Assembly: GCA_006969745.1 (NCBI GenBank)
Contig: CP030886.1
Span: 1,647,234 to 1,711,233 of the forward strand
From: Cytophagaceae bacterium
Lineage (GTDB): Bacteria; Bacteroidota; Bacteroidia; Cytophagales; Cyclobacteriaceae
Length of the DNA: 64,000 nt
Direction: 5' to 3'
In this document: in pieces, positions 18,016-26,317 of the stretch
How the letters are laid out: every line of letters begins with the position of its first letter
How positions within the stretch are numbered: position 1 is the first letter of the stretch
Notes under the pieces: generated by a model
The model's database searches: none
The model's input: only the letters and a program-made list of their open reading frames with translations
Told to the model about the DNA's origin: nothing
Program-made: the position numbers and the translations under genes

Positions 18016-18040
18016 TTTCACTTGAAAAAAAGAAGTGAAA
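18016..18040. repeat. Inverted repeat TTTCACTT/AAGTGAAA between two minus-strand genes
   Basis: Perfect 8-base arms (18016-18023 and 18033-18040) with a 9-base A-rich spacer. It lies after the AlbA/Schlafen-type gene and before phoH. No T-run follows, so it is a weak terminator at best; an operator for phoH is possible. Confidence 0.3.
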
Positions 18041-18060
18041 AGTGAGGAATTTGAGGAAAT

Positions 18061-18750
18061 TTATTCGGTCGGTGAAAAAATATCGCCACCTTCCTTTGGC
18101 TCAATTTTTAAAGCGCCAGATAAAGCCAAATGGATTAACTTATTAGAAGCAAGCTTTTTATTTAGCCCACTCAACTGTGTGTACTCTGACAAGGTAATAC
18201 CGGAATGTTCTTTAAAATATTGAAAGAGCGTTTTTGTATTATCCTCAAAAACAATAGGCTGATGATGCTTTTCCTTTCTCTTTAATATTTGTCTGACTTC
18301 ATAGCTTGCCTGAATGGAATGATCAGCTGATCGCACATAAGCTTTACCATATCGATGTTTTTTATTTAAAAAAGCGTAATGAGGTTTTGATTGACTTTCC
18401 TTTATGTGGTAGTGGAGAATTTCAATATCATATCGAACCTGGATCAGCTCTACTGTAAATTCGATGGCAGGCCTGCATAATTCTGTGATTGCTTTTGTAA
18501 GGACATACTCCTCATCTTCCGGATACTTCAGTCCAGCGAGTGTCCCATTATCATTGACTCCAATAAAGAGGTGACCTCCATCTGAATTTGCAAATGCGAC
18601 TACCTCTCGGATGATTTTTTCTGGATGGTTTGCCTTCTTTTTAAATTCTACAACCTGCGACTCTCCGCCATGAATTAATCTAAGCAGCTCTCTTATTTTT
18701 TCAGGCGAATCGCTGTTTTTCAATTGCCGTATGGAGTTTGGATGACTCAT
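18061..18750 (-). CDS. AlbA_2/Schlafen-type putative nucleic-acid-binding protein
   Basis: This 229-residue protein has the AlbA_2 (SLFN) core in its first half: HGGESQVVEFKKKANHPEKI, then VVAFANSDGGHLFIGVNDNG and the strand EFTVELIQVRYDIEILHY. The family binds DNA or RNA; some members hydrolyse nucleotides or act as regulators. The C-terminal part (residues 165-229) reads like a winged helix (TLFQYFKEHSGITLSEYTQ, KKLASNKLIHLALSGALKI), which suggests DNA binding. It follows the MoxR/VWA genes on the same strand, 26 bases after the MoxR stop, so it could be their regulator. Confidence 0.8.
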   Translation of the reverse strand: MSHPNSIRQLKNSDSPEKIRELLRLIHGGESQVVEFKKKANHPEKIIREVVAFANSDGGHLFIGVNDNGTLAGLKYPEDEEYVLTKAITELCRPAIEFTVELIQVRYDIEILHYHIKESQSKPHYAFLNKKHRYGKAYVRSADHSIQASYEVRQILKRKEKHHQPIVFEDNTKTLFQYFKEHSGITLSEYTQLSGLNKKLASNKLIHLALSGALKIEPKEGGDIFSPTE

Positions 18751-18776
18751 ACTCAGATGGCTTTTTTATGTAACAC

Positions 18777-20282
18777 TTATTCATCATCTCCAAGTTCGGG
18801 CATGTTGAACATACTGGTAAAGAGATCTTTGAATTGCATACCTTGTGCTAGTTGGTGCTTGCTAAGCATGCTGTATTCTGCTAATCCAAATAACGCAAAT
18901 TCCATCAGAAAGTATTTAAATCCTTCGTGCGGAGTTTTTTGATATTTGTCTACCAACTGTTCAAGACCAGGTATACTTTTTAGCTCTTTTTGATATTCTT
19001 TTTCGCTTGCATCAAATATCAAATCGACCATGTTTCCTTTCTCAAACCAGTCTTTCAACTGCTCATACGGATTTCCACTTTCCTTCTTTCGTTCTTTCTC
19101 AGGATCAGGAAAATAATTGATGAATTGCGATCTAATTGCCTTCCCAACCAGGTTGTTGGCTACAATTCCCGGGCCTTCCTGTTCACCTTCATATACGAGT
19201 TCTACCTTACCTGTGATTGCCGGGATTACACCTATAAAATCAGTTAGCCGTACACTGGTCTTAGCATCTCTACTCATTAGCATCCGTCTTTCACATGCAC
19301 TTACCAGGTTTTCATAGGCCGTAATTGTAAGACGAGCGGAAACACCACTTTTTGCGTCTACATATTCACTGTCTCTTGCCTCCAAGGCAATTTGCTCGAT
19401 GAGGTCTTTTGCCAGGTCAAAAATTTCAATGGATTCTTTTTGCTCTATTGTCAAACTGGCTTCCTGACTGGTGATTTTCTTGCCAATCTCAATAGAAGAA
19501 GGGTAATGAGTAATAATTTGACTGTCAATTCGATCTTTTAGCGGAGTAACAATCGAGCCTCTATTGGTGTAATCTTCCGGATTAGCTGTGAATACAAACT
19601 GTACGTCAAGCGGCATCCTCAATTTGAATCCTCGGATTTGAATGTCCCCTTCTTGTAGAATATTGAAAAGGGCAACTTGAATTCTTGCCTGAAGATCGGG
19701 TAGCTCATTGATCACAAAAATTCCTCTATGAGACCGTGGCACTAATCCAAAATGAATTACGCGCTCATCTGAATATGGTAGTTTCAAACTCGCTGCCTTG
19801 ATAGGGTCTACATCACCAATTAAGTCCGCAATGGTTACATCCGGTGTGGCTAGCTTTTCTGTATAGCGTTCATCTCTGTGCATCCAACCTATGGGCGTAT
19901 CATCACCAAGATCTTGGGTCTTATCTCTCGCAAACTTTGAAATCGGTTTCAACGGATCATCATTAAGTGGAGCATCTTTAACTACAGGAATGTATTCATC
20001 CAATAGCATGGTCATCATGCGTGCCATTCGCGTCTTGGCCTGACCTCTTAATCCAAGGAAATTGATATTATGTTTGGAAAGAATAGCTCTTTCAACATCA
20101 GGAATCACAGTGTCCTCATATCCCCAAATCCCTGTAAATATTTCTTTTTTTTCTTTCTTTGCTCGTATCAGGTTGGATCTTAATTCCTCCTTGATAGATA
20201 TGGACTGATAGCCGGCATTTTTCAGCTCGCCCAGTGTTTTAATCTTCAGTTTCTGCTCAGCAGATAGATCTTGATAATTCAT
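18777..20282 (-). CDS. MoxR-like AAA+ ATPase (magnesium chelatase ChlI type)
   Basis: A 501-residue AAA+ ATPase. Walker A is NFLGLRGQAKTRMARMMTML (about residues 80-100), Walker B is GIFVINELPDLQARIQVALF, sensor 1 is FVFTANPEDYTNRG, and the arginine region follows at PLKDRIDSQIITHYPSS. The C-terminal third is helical and ends in an acidic tail. Members work with a VWA-domain partner to remodel or insert cofactors into target proteins. The partner is the gene just upstream, 29 bases away on the same strand. At about 500 residues it is longer than canonical MoxR (about 320-340). Confidence 0.88.
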   Translation of the reverse strand: MNYQDLSAEQKLKIKTLGELKNAGYQSISIKEELRSNLIRAKKEKKEIFTGIWGYEDTVIPDVERAILSKHNINFLGLRGQAKTRMARMMTMLLDEYIPVVKDAPLNDDPLKPISKFARDKTQDLGDDTPIGWMHRDERYTEKLATPDVTIADLIGDVDPIKAASLKLPYSDERVIHFGLVPRSHRGIFVINELPDLQARIQVALFNILQEGDIQIRGFKLRMPLDVQFVFTANPEDYTNRGSIVTPLKDRIDSQIITHYPSSIEIGKKITSQEASLTIEQKESIEIFDLAKDLIEQIALEARDSEYVDAKSGVSARLTITAYENLVSACERRMLMSRDAKTSVRLTDFIGVIPAITGKVELVYEGEQEGPGIVANNLVGKAIRSQFINYFPDPEKERKKESGNPYEQLKDWFEKGNMVDLIFDASEKEYQKELKSIPGLEQLVDKYQKTPHEGFKYFLMEFALFGLAEYSMLSKHQLAQGMQFKDLFTSMFNMPELGDDE

Positions 20283-20311
20283 TTATAAAACTGTTGTTTA
20301 TGGCCGATGGC

Positions 20312-21409
20312 CTAGAGGTTCTTTCTTCTGTTTCTTCGATAATCTTCAAAAATGAGATTACCGAGACCTTGCAGACTGCTGTAATATGCATTTCCATTAT
20401 TTACTTCTGTGAACTCTCTCACAAACTCTTGCAAATATGGATCTGAGGCAATCATAAAGGTAGTTATTGGCACATTGATTCTTCGGCATTGAGCTGCTAG
20501 ATTCAATGTTTTGTTTAATATTTTCGGGTCGAGTCCAAAGCTATTTTTGTAGTATTTGATTCCTTCTTTTAAGCATGTTGGCTTACCGTCGGTAATCATG
20601 AAAATCTGCTTATTCTTATTTTTTCTACGACGAAGCAAATCCATTGCGAGCTCTAATCCTGCCACCGTATTGGTGTGGTATGGACCTACATTTAAATATG
20701 GTAGATCTTTGACTTCAATTTGCCATGCATCATTGCCAAAGACGATTACGTCCAGGGTATCTTTCGGATACTTTCGCTTTACCAATTCTGCAAGAGCCAT
20801 AGCTACTTTTTTGGCTGGTGTGATTCGATCTTCTCCGTATAAGATCATCGAATGGCTAATGTCAATCATCAATGCTGTTGAAGTCTGGGCTTTAAACTCA
20901 CGTTCCCTTATTTCCAAATCATTTTCAGTAAGCATCAAATCATTCAATCCGTGATTAATTTGAGCATTTCTTAGACTTTCGGTCATCTCGATCTGTTCAA
21001 TTGAATCCCCAAATTGAAACTCCCTGTAGTCTGAGGTAATCTCATCACCAGTGCCAGTATGGTTGGTTTTATGATTACCTCTGCCTGATTTTTTCAATTT
21101 TCCGAAAATTTCGTCGAGGGCACTCTTTCGTATCTCTTGCTCGCTCTTCGCGGTGATTCTGAACTCACCTTTTTCATTCTTATCATCTATATATCCCTTG
21201 TTTCTAAGGTCATCGATGAAGTCTCCAATACCATATTCGGCATTTGAGATGTGATGCTCCCTATCCAAATTCGTGAGCCAACTCAGTGCTTCATTCACAT
21301 CTCCGGAAGTGATGATCATCAGCTGGAGAAAGATATTTAGCAAATTGTCGAAAGTAGTTTGCTCTGGATTTTTCTCTGGAATAAATTCTGTAAATCGATA
21401 TCCGATCAT
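20312..21409 (-). CDS. VWA-domain protein, partner of the MoxR-like ATPase
   Basis: A 365-residue cytoplasmic protein without signal peptide or TM. The C-terminal von Willebrand A domain (about residues 170-360) has an intact MIDAS: ALMIDISHSMILYGEDR (DxSxS), a threonine in PYHTNTVAGLELA, and MITDGKPTC. The N-terminal 150 residues are helical and charged. It is the first gene of the unit VWA - MoxR - AlbA_2. In such pairs the VWA protein brings substrates to the hexameric ATPase; the substrate is not apparent here. Confidence 0.88.
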   Translation of the reverse strand: MIGYRFTEFIPEKNPEQTTFDNLLNIFLQLMIITSGDVNEALSWLTNLDREHHISNAEYGIGDFIDDLRNKGYIDDKNEKGEFRITAKSEQEIRKSALDEIFGKLKKSGRGNHKTNHTGTGDEITSDYREFQFGDSIEQIEMTESLRNAQINHGLNDLMLTENDLEIREREFKAQTSTALMIDISHSMILYGEDRITPAKKVAMALAELVKRKYPKDTLDVIVFGNDAWQIEVKDLPYLNVGPYHTNTVAGLELAMDLLRRRKNKNKQIFMITDGKPTCLKEGIKYYKNSFGLDPKILNKTLNLAAQCRRINVPITTFMIASDPYLQEFVREFTEVNNGNAYYSSLQGLGNLIFEDYRRNRRKNL

Positions 21410-21591
21410 GACATTAACTTAACTAAAATCGGACAGGAATGATTTCCTAAACACCAAAGATTTATTATTTGAGATGATATTAGTACTACCAAGCAACAGC
21501 AGTTCTTGAATGAATTAGATTCGAAATCAAGTTTGTGACAATGAAATGAGAATTTTTTACGTTAAATTAACATACTAGTATCACCATAGTT

Positions 21592-21750
21592 ATGCCTGGC
21601 AGGAGACCCATATTCGCTTCATTGATATCCAATTTGTTTTGGGGTACCCGAGATTTTTTATTCAAGGCCACACTTGAGCCGGCTTCACCTGAAAAACGAA
21701 AAGCTAAAGAGGCTAAAAAAGAAGCAAAGCAAAAGAAGAAAGAGAGCTGA
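21592..21750 (+). CDS. Possible 52-residue lysine-rich small protein
   Basis: A short plus-strand frame ending exactly one base before the stop of the convergent hydroxylase gene. It encodes MPGRRPIFASLISNLFWGTR, then DFLFKATLEPASPEKRK and a tail almost entirely of Lys, Glu, Ala and Gln. The patterned N-half and highly charged tail look protein-like. Two small palindromes (21561-21571 and 21572-21581) lie upstream. The remaining gap 21410-21560 shows nothing else. There is no recognisable family, so this may be chance. Confidence 0.35.
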   Translation: MPGRRPIFASLISNLFWGTRDFLFKATLEPASPEKRKAKEAKKEAKQKKKES

Positions 21751-22365
21751 TTATCTCTTCGGCATTGTGCGAAATACCAAATCCCAAAATGGAGAAGAAA
21801 CTCCAAATGCATTCCCCGGATCTTTGTAATGATGGATTCCATGATGCACCCATAAAACTTTCCAGAAGTTTTTTGGCGGCTGAAATGCATGAACCATGTA
21901 GTGAACCCATAGGTATGATGCATAACCCATCAGAAATCCTGGTAAAAATCCAAAGACATTAGAACCCATAACTAGCTGAAACAGAAAGAAAAATCCTGTG
22001 GATAGCGCCAGGCTCAAGGGAATCGGCATAGCCAATCTATCTTTATCTTTTGGGTAATCGTGATGTACCCCATGAACAGCATACGCAAATTTTTCTTGTT
22101 TTTCAGTTTTTGGATTTAAATGAAACAAGAATCTATGCATCATATACTCTACTAATGTGAAAGACATGAGGCCACCGAAGAAAAGAAGTGGCGCGCTTAA
22201 TGCAGTTATATATGAATGTTGAAATCCATAAATCATCAAGCTTGTAGAAATGATAGTGAAAAGGACCAACGGTACGGCGATATGAGTCCTCGTGAGCCTT
22301 TCCATGAACTTATTTTTGAAAAGTTCTTTAGTCCCTTTTGCGTGAGGTTTATTCTTTAGTTCCAT
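21751..22365 (-). CDS. Fatty acid hydroxylase/sterol desaturase superfamily membrane protein
   Basis: This 204-residue membrane protein carries the histidine clusters that bind the di-iron centre: HRFLFH, HGVHHDYPKDKDRL, HYMVHAFQPP and HHGIHHYKDPGNAFG. Four hydrophobic helices surround them (for example VPLVLFTIISTSLMIYGFQ and LSLALSTGFFFLFQLVMG). Enzymes of this type oxygenate lipid acyl chains or carotenoids at the membrane; the substrate here is unknown. A -7-like box (TAGTTTTG on the minus strand) lies 20 bases before the ATG. Confidence 0.9.
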   Translation of the reverse strand: MELKNKPHAKGTKELFKNKFMERLTRTHIAVPLVLFTIISTSLMIYGFQHSYITALSAPLLFFGGLMSFTLVEYMMHRFLFHLNPKTEKQEKFAYAVHGVHHDYPKDKDRLAMPIPLSLALSTGFFFLFQLVMGSNVFGFLPGFLMGYASYLWVHYMVHAFQPPKNFWKVLWVHHGIHHYKDPGNAFGVSSPFWDLVFRTMPKR

Positions 22366-22385
22366 TGCTTATTTTAAGTTCAGGG

Positions 22386-22393
22386 CAAAACTA
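22386..22393 (-). promoter_or_regulatory. Bacteroidota -7 box (TAGTTTTG) before the hydroxylase gene
   Basis: TAGTTTTG fits TAnnTTTG, and a TTG occurs 24 bases further upstream (22418-22420, minus strand). The spacing is slightly long compared with the usual 19-21. Confidence 0.35.
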
Positions 22394-22414
22394 GGAAAAA
22401 GAAACCCTAATTTT

Positions 22415-23560
22415 TTACAAACTCTCTGATAAAGACTGTTTATGTTTTGTTAAAACTGATTCATAGTATGCCTCATACTTAGGCAGAATATTATTCACAT
22501 CAAACTCCTTGGCTCGTGCTAAGGCTCCTTTCTTAAATGATGGTAAATTATTTTCATCAAGTATGTGAATTGCCCTCTCTACCATGGCATCTACATCACC
22601 TACATTACAGACATAACCTGATTCACCCTCATCATTCAATTCAGGCAGTCCACCGGCATTTGAAGAAATTACAGGTACCTCACAGGCCATTGCTTCCAGT
22701 GCAGCCAGTCCAAAACTTTCTTTCTCGGAGGTCATCAAAAACAAATCACTTACGGAAAGTACCTCCTCTACAGCCTCCAATTTTCCAAGAAATCTGATAT
22801 CTTCAGTACATATTTCTCGCGCTATATCTTCCATTCTCTGGCGCTCCGGGCCATCTCCTATAAGCAGAAGCTTGGAAGGCACCACTTTTCTTACTTCACA
22901 AAAAACCTTGAGCACGTCATCCACACGCTTGACCTTTCGGAAATTTGAGGTGTGCACTACCAGCTTTTCATCGTTCGGGCAAATCGCCTTTTTGAAATGC
23001 TCCTTCGGTTGTTTTTTGAATCGCTCCAGATCAATAAAGTTTGGTATCACTTCTATTGGAACTGAAATATCAAAATGCTCAAGCGTATCATTTTTTAAGT
23101 CTTCTGACACCGCTGTAACTCCATCCGATTTGTTAATCGAGAAGGTAACCACAGGCTCATTGGTGGCATCTTTTCCAACGATTGTAATATCTGTTCCGTG
23201 CAAGGTCGTGATGAATGGAATCTCATACCCTTTGGTCTTTAGGATTTGTTGAGCCATGTACGCTGCTGATGCATGTGGCACTGCATAGTGCACGTGCAGT
23301 AAATCCAACTTCTCATTTAAAACTACGTCGACCATCCTGCTGGCTAAAGCGAGCTCATATGGCGGATATTGAAAGAGCGGATAGGATTTCACACTCACTT
23401 CATGATAATAGAGATTGGGATTGAAGAAATCCAACCTTGTAGGCTGAGAGTAAGTAATGAAATGGACTTTGTGTCCTTTTTTAGCCAGAGCTTTACCTAG
23501 TTCTGTGGCTACCACGCCACTTCCACCATACGTGGGATAACATACTATTCCTACCTTCAT
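22415..23560 (-). CDS. bshA: N-acetyl-alpha-D-glucosaminyl L-malate synthase BshA
   Basis: This 381-residue GT-B glycosyltransferase joins GlcNAc from UDP-GlcNAc to L-malate, the first step of bacillithiol synthesis. The N-terminal signature MKVGIVCYPTYGGSGVVATE and DLLHVHYAVPHASAAY are those of BshA; the C-domain has GDGPERQRMEDIA, FLMTSEKESFGLAALEAMACEVPVI and GGLPELNDEGESGYV. The GESFG-like glutamate (KESFG) for the donor sugar is present. It lies 46 bases after the GH3/beta-lactamase-like gene on the same strand, a pairing that I recall from other Bacteroidota. Confidence 0.95.
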   Translation of the reverse strand: MKVGIVCYPTYGGSGVVATELGKALAKKGHKVHFITYSQPTRLDFFNPNLYYHEVSVKSYPLFQYPPYELALASRMVDVVLNEKLDLLHVHYAVPHASAAYMAQQILKTKGYEIPFITTLHGTDITIVGKDATNEPVVTFSINKSDGVTAVSEDLKNDTLEHFDISVPIEVIPNFIDLERFKKQPKEHFKKAICPNDEKLVVHTSNFRKVKRVDDVLKVFCEVRKVVPSKLLLIGDGPERQRMEDIAREICTEDIRFLGKLEAVEEVLSVSDLFLMTSEKESFGLAALEAMACEVPVISSNAGGLPELNDEGESGYVCNVGDVDAMVERAIHILDENNLPSFKKGALARAKEFDVNNILPKYEAYYESVLTKHKQSLSESL

Positions 23561-23606
23561 GTATTAGGTTATTTCTTCAGTGGAGTTAAACCCCAAGAGA
23601 CGCGAA

Positions 23607-25850
23607 TTAGTTTCGCAATTCAAAACTTTCAAGGGATTGGTACAACACATCGTGAATGTGTGTCCGTGTATCCATCTCCATTAATTTCCAGTTGTTGGCA
23701 TCTGGATAAATGCGATTTGAGAGAAAAATATAAATCAAATCGGCTTCAGGATCTGCCCATATCATTGTTCCTGTAAACCCTGTGTGACCAAAGCTCATAT
23801 CGCTGGCCATGGAAGATGCAGCGTCTTTTTCTCCATCTTTTTTGTCCCAGCCGAGCCCTCTTCGATTGTTTTTGAAATAGCGAACATTGAGCTGTTCAAT
23901 AGTTTCTTTGGAGATATATTGCCGACCTCCATAATAACCATTATTCGTGAACATATACATCATCTTGGCAAGGTCAATAGCATTTGAAAATAGGCCTGCA
24001 TGCCCTGCAATACCTCCAAAGACCAAAGCATTTCTATCATGCACCTCTCCCCATACCTGATAACTTCGGTATCTTTCATCATACTCTGTGGGCGCTATGT
24101 CTTTAGGGGAAATTCCCTTTTTGATTGGGTTGAAGGTGGTGTTTGACATCCCCATCGGCTGATAGAAGTTTGTATTTAAAAAATCTTCAAAAGGAATGCC
24201 GGAAACTTTCTCTACCAAGAGGTGTAAAATCATGAATCCAAGATCACTGTATCGATATTCTTCCGGATTTTTAATTAGTTTGGATCGTACAATAAAACTC
24301 TTCAATGAATCCGCCATGCTTGGATGAGGCTCCAGCCCATACGTACGAATGTCTTTTTCCTCATCTTGAGGTGTCTTATAATAAAATGCATCCAGCCGAT
24401 CTCCATCCATCATCATGCTCCAAAATGGCACATAAGAAAGCAGCCCTGCATTGTGAGCTAGCAACTGTCGTATCGTAATAGATGATTTGTTTGAAGATTT
24501 AAATTCTTCCAGATGCATGGCCAATGAGTCATCAAGATTAATTTTTCCCTGATCTATTAAAAGAGAAATAGCCGGTAGCGTTGCGACTACCTTGGTTATT
24601 GAGGCAATATCATAAACTGTATTTTCGGATACTGCACGAAGGCTATCATAGGTAAAATAACCATATGATTTTTCAGCAACTACAGACCCATTCTTGACTA
24701 CTGCAATTTGAATTCCGGGAGTCGCATATCTTTCAATAGCTTGAGCTGCAAGTGTATCTATCCATAAAAAATGATTGATGTTAAATCCTTCCTTATCCGC
24801 ATCACTGTGGCCTAGGTATTTGTAATTTTCTATTCGGCGTGCATTGGGGTGATCGCTTCTTCCAATCATTCCGTGAGACCCAAATAACATTTTTGCTATA
24901 AGAATATCGATATCAGCAATTACCATTTCCGGCAAAGAAATAATTGTTTCAAAATCGTCTGATAGCCCGGTTTCGAGAATAATATCCCCTTCCAATGGTT
25001 CCGTTTCCTGTGTTCTGCGGTCAACGATGCAGGTTACACCTGGCGATCTGTAATCCAGCACATCAGCATATTTTTTTAGTCTCTTTCTAAGCTTTTGATC
25101 CATCCCCAGGTAGGTGATAACCTGATCTTTGATGGGAAACACTTGATGTGGATCTATTGCTATCACACTTGCTGAAAAAATGGAACTGGATAACGATGCT
25201 GGTAATTCATATGCCGGGATATAGGATGTTGATTTTGAATCTCCCAACTGGCCATAAAAAGCTGCTATGTCTTTAGATACCAATTTAGAACTCCATCTTT
25301 TCAGGTTGCTCATGTTATCATCTTGCTCTGCTATCCAAATGGTTGGTTGACTAATGATTTTGCTTTCAAAGGCCTTTTTAGATTGGGGAATTGCGTAGGA
25401 AAGTGATGATTTATTCAAAAAATAAAATGGCGAATGCTCGTTGATCTCTTGAATTACCTCTTTTTCCAAAGATGTAAAGCCAGCTGTGTCTGGTAACACC
25501 AGATGATTAGCGCCGTATGTTCGGCCAAAGCTTTCCAAAAAGCCATAGTAATCTACTCGCAAGTCTTTGTTTTCAATAGCTGCCAAAGTAGCTATAGAGG
25601 GCAAGGCTATTTCATCGTTTGGGAAAGGATCAAAATGCTGATCTAGCTGTAGCGCCACATAATAATCTTTATCTCGGAGAAACTGTTCAACAAAGACGGA
25701 CCAATCCTGGAAATATATCGTTGACTTTTTTTTATGCTTAATTGATTTGTAGAATGAGCTGCCGTCTATCCATACGCCTTCACTGATTTCTGCGTCCATT
25801 GCAAAAACCGATGAGCACATAAAAGCGAGTACCAGACGGAGTGCTTTCAT
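23607..25850 (-). CDS. Beta-lactamase-type serine hydrolase with decayed GH3 N-domain
   Basis: From the ATG at 25850 the protein has a signal peptide (MKALRLVLAFMCSSVFAMDA) and 747 residues; a longer frame from 25925 would bury it. Residues 30-330 resemble the GH3 domain of Bacteroidota GH3-beta-lactamase fusions (ALQLDQHFDPFPNDEIALPS, LAAIENKDLRVDYYGFLESF), but the GH3 motif KHFPGHG and a clear catalytic Asp are absent. The C-terminal half (from about residue 365) is a class C beta-lactamase/peptidase fold: catalytic SxxK in YDIASITKVVATLP, YSDLGF at the YxN position, and GHTGFTGTMIW at the KTG position. It probably acts on peptidoglycan peptides in the periplasm. bshA follows. Confidence 0.87.
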   Translation of the reverse strand: MKALRLVLAFMCSSVFAMDAEISEGVWIDGSSFYKSIKHKKKSTIYFQDWSVFVEQFLRDKDYYVALQLDQHFDPFPNDEIALPSIATLAAIENKDLRVDYYGFLESFGRTYGANHLVLPDTAGFTSLEKEVIQEINEHSPFYFLNKSSLSYAIPQSKKAFESKIISQPTIWIAEQDDNMSNLKRWSSKLVSKDIAAFYGQLGDSKSTSYIPAYELPASLSSSIFSASVIAIDPHQVFPIKDQVITYLGMDQKLRKRLKKYADVLDYRSPGVTCIVDRRTQETEPLEGDIILETGLSDDFETIISLPEMVIADIDILIAKMLFGSHGMIGRSDHPNARRIENYKYLGHSDADKEGFNINHFLWIDTLAAQAIERYATPGIQIAVVKNGSVVAEKSYGYFTYDSLRAVSENTVYDIASITKVVATLPAISLLIDQGKINLDDSLAMHLEEFKSSNKSSITIRQLLAHNAGLLSYVPFWSMMMDGDRLDAFYYKTPQDEEKDIRTYGLEPHPSMADSLKSFIVRSKLIKNPEEYRYSDLGFMILHLLVEKVSGIPFEDFLNTNFYQPMGMSNTTFNPIKKGISPKDIAPTEYDERYRSYQVWGEVHDRNALVFGGIAGHAGLFSNAIDLAKMMYMFTNNGYYGGRQYISKETIEQLNVRYFKNNRRGLGWDKKDGEKDAASSMASDMSFGHTGFTGTMIWADPEADLIYIFLSNRIYPDANNWKLMEMDTRTHIHDVLYQSLESFELRN

Positions 25851-25904
25851 AAGTGGTAAATCAAATCGAATCCAAGTAATTGATTCTTTCTCATTTGTGA
25901 GGAT

Positions 25905-25912
25905 TAAATTTG
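25905..25912 (+). promoter_or_regulatory. Bacteroidota -7 box (TAAATTTG) for the mutL unit
   Basis: TAAATTTG matches TAnnTTTG exactly, with a TTG 22 bases upstream (25880-25882). The expected start is near 25919, giving a 54-base leader before the 114-residue protein gene that precedes mutL. Confidence 0.48.
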
Positions 25913-25972
25913 AACAATTTTTCATTCATGTCGTGTTCATTAATAAGAACATTCGATCAATAAGTATACCTA

Positions 25973-26317
25973 ATGCGATTTCCATCCCTTTTTCGTCTAC
26001 CAAGACATCAGCAATTTCGAATACAACCACGGTATTATGACCCTGTGAAGGAGGAAATTAAAGAGCGTACTGAACGAATAAAAGAACAAATGGGCGGAAA
26101 GCCTGACGGAAATTATCAACCATCCAAGATAAACTTTAAGAGAAAAACTAAGTCCGCACCTGCCACTTCAATGATTCAGCTCGCTATTGCTTCGCTACTC
26201 GGATTGATGGTGCTCGGCTGGCTTCAATTCGGCAATGAAGTCTTTTACTATATCTTATGGATTATCCTTCCGGTTTACCTGATCTATCGACTTAAATCTT
26301 TGAGGAGACGAAAATGA
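25973..26317 (+). CDS. Small membrane protein upstream of mutL, unknown
   Basis: A 114-residue protein with a basic soluble N-half (MRFPSLFRLPRHQQFRIQPR, then a charged helix YDPVKEEIKERTERIKEQ) and two hydrophobic segments in the C-half (MIQLAIASLLGLMVLGWLQF and VFYYILWIILPVYLIYRL), ending in RRRK. The positive ends predict a hairpin with both termini in the cytoplasm. The stop overlaps the mutL start by 4 bases, so the two are translationally coupled. I know no function for it. Confidence 0.78.
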   Translation: MRFPSLFRLPRHQQFRIQPRYYDPVKEEIKERTERIKEQMGGKPDGNYQPSKINFKRKTKSAPATSMIQLAIASLLGLMVLGWLQFGNEVFYYILWIILPVYLIYRLKSLRRRK

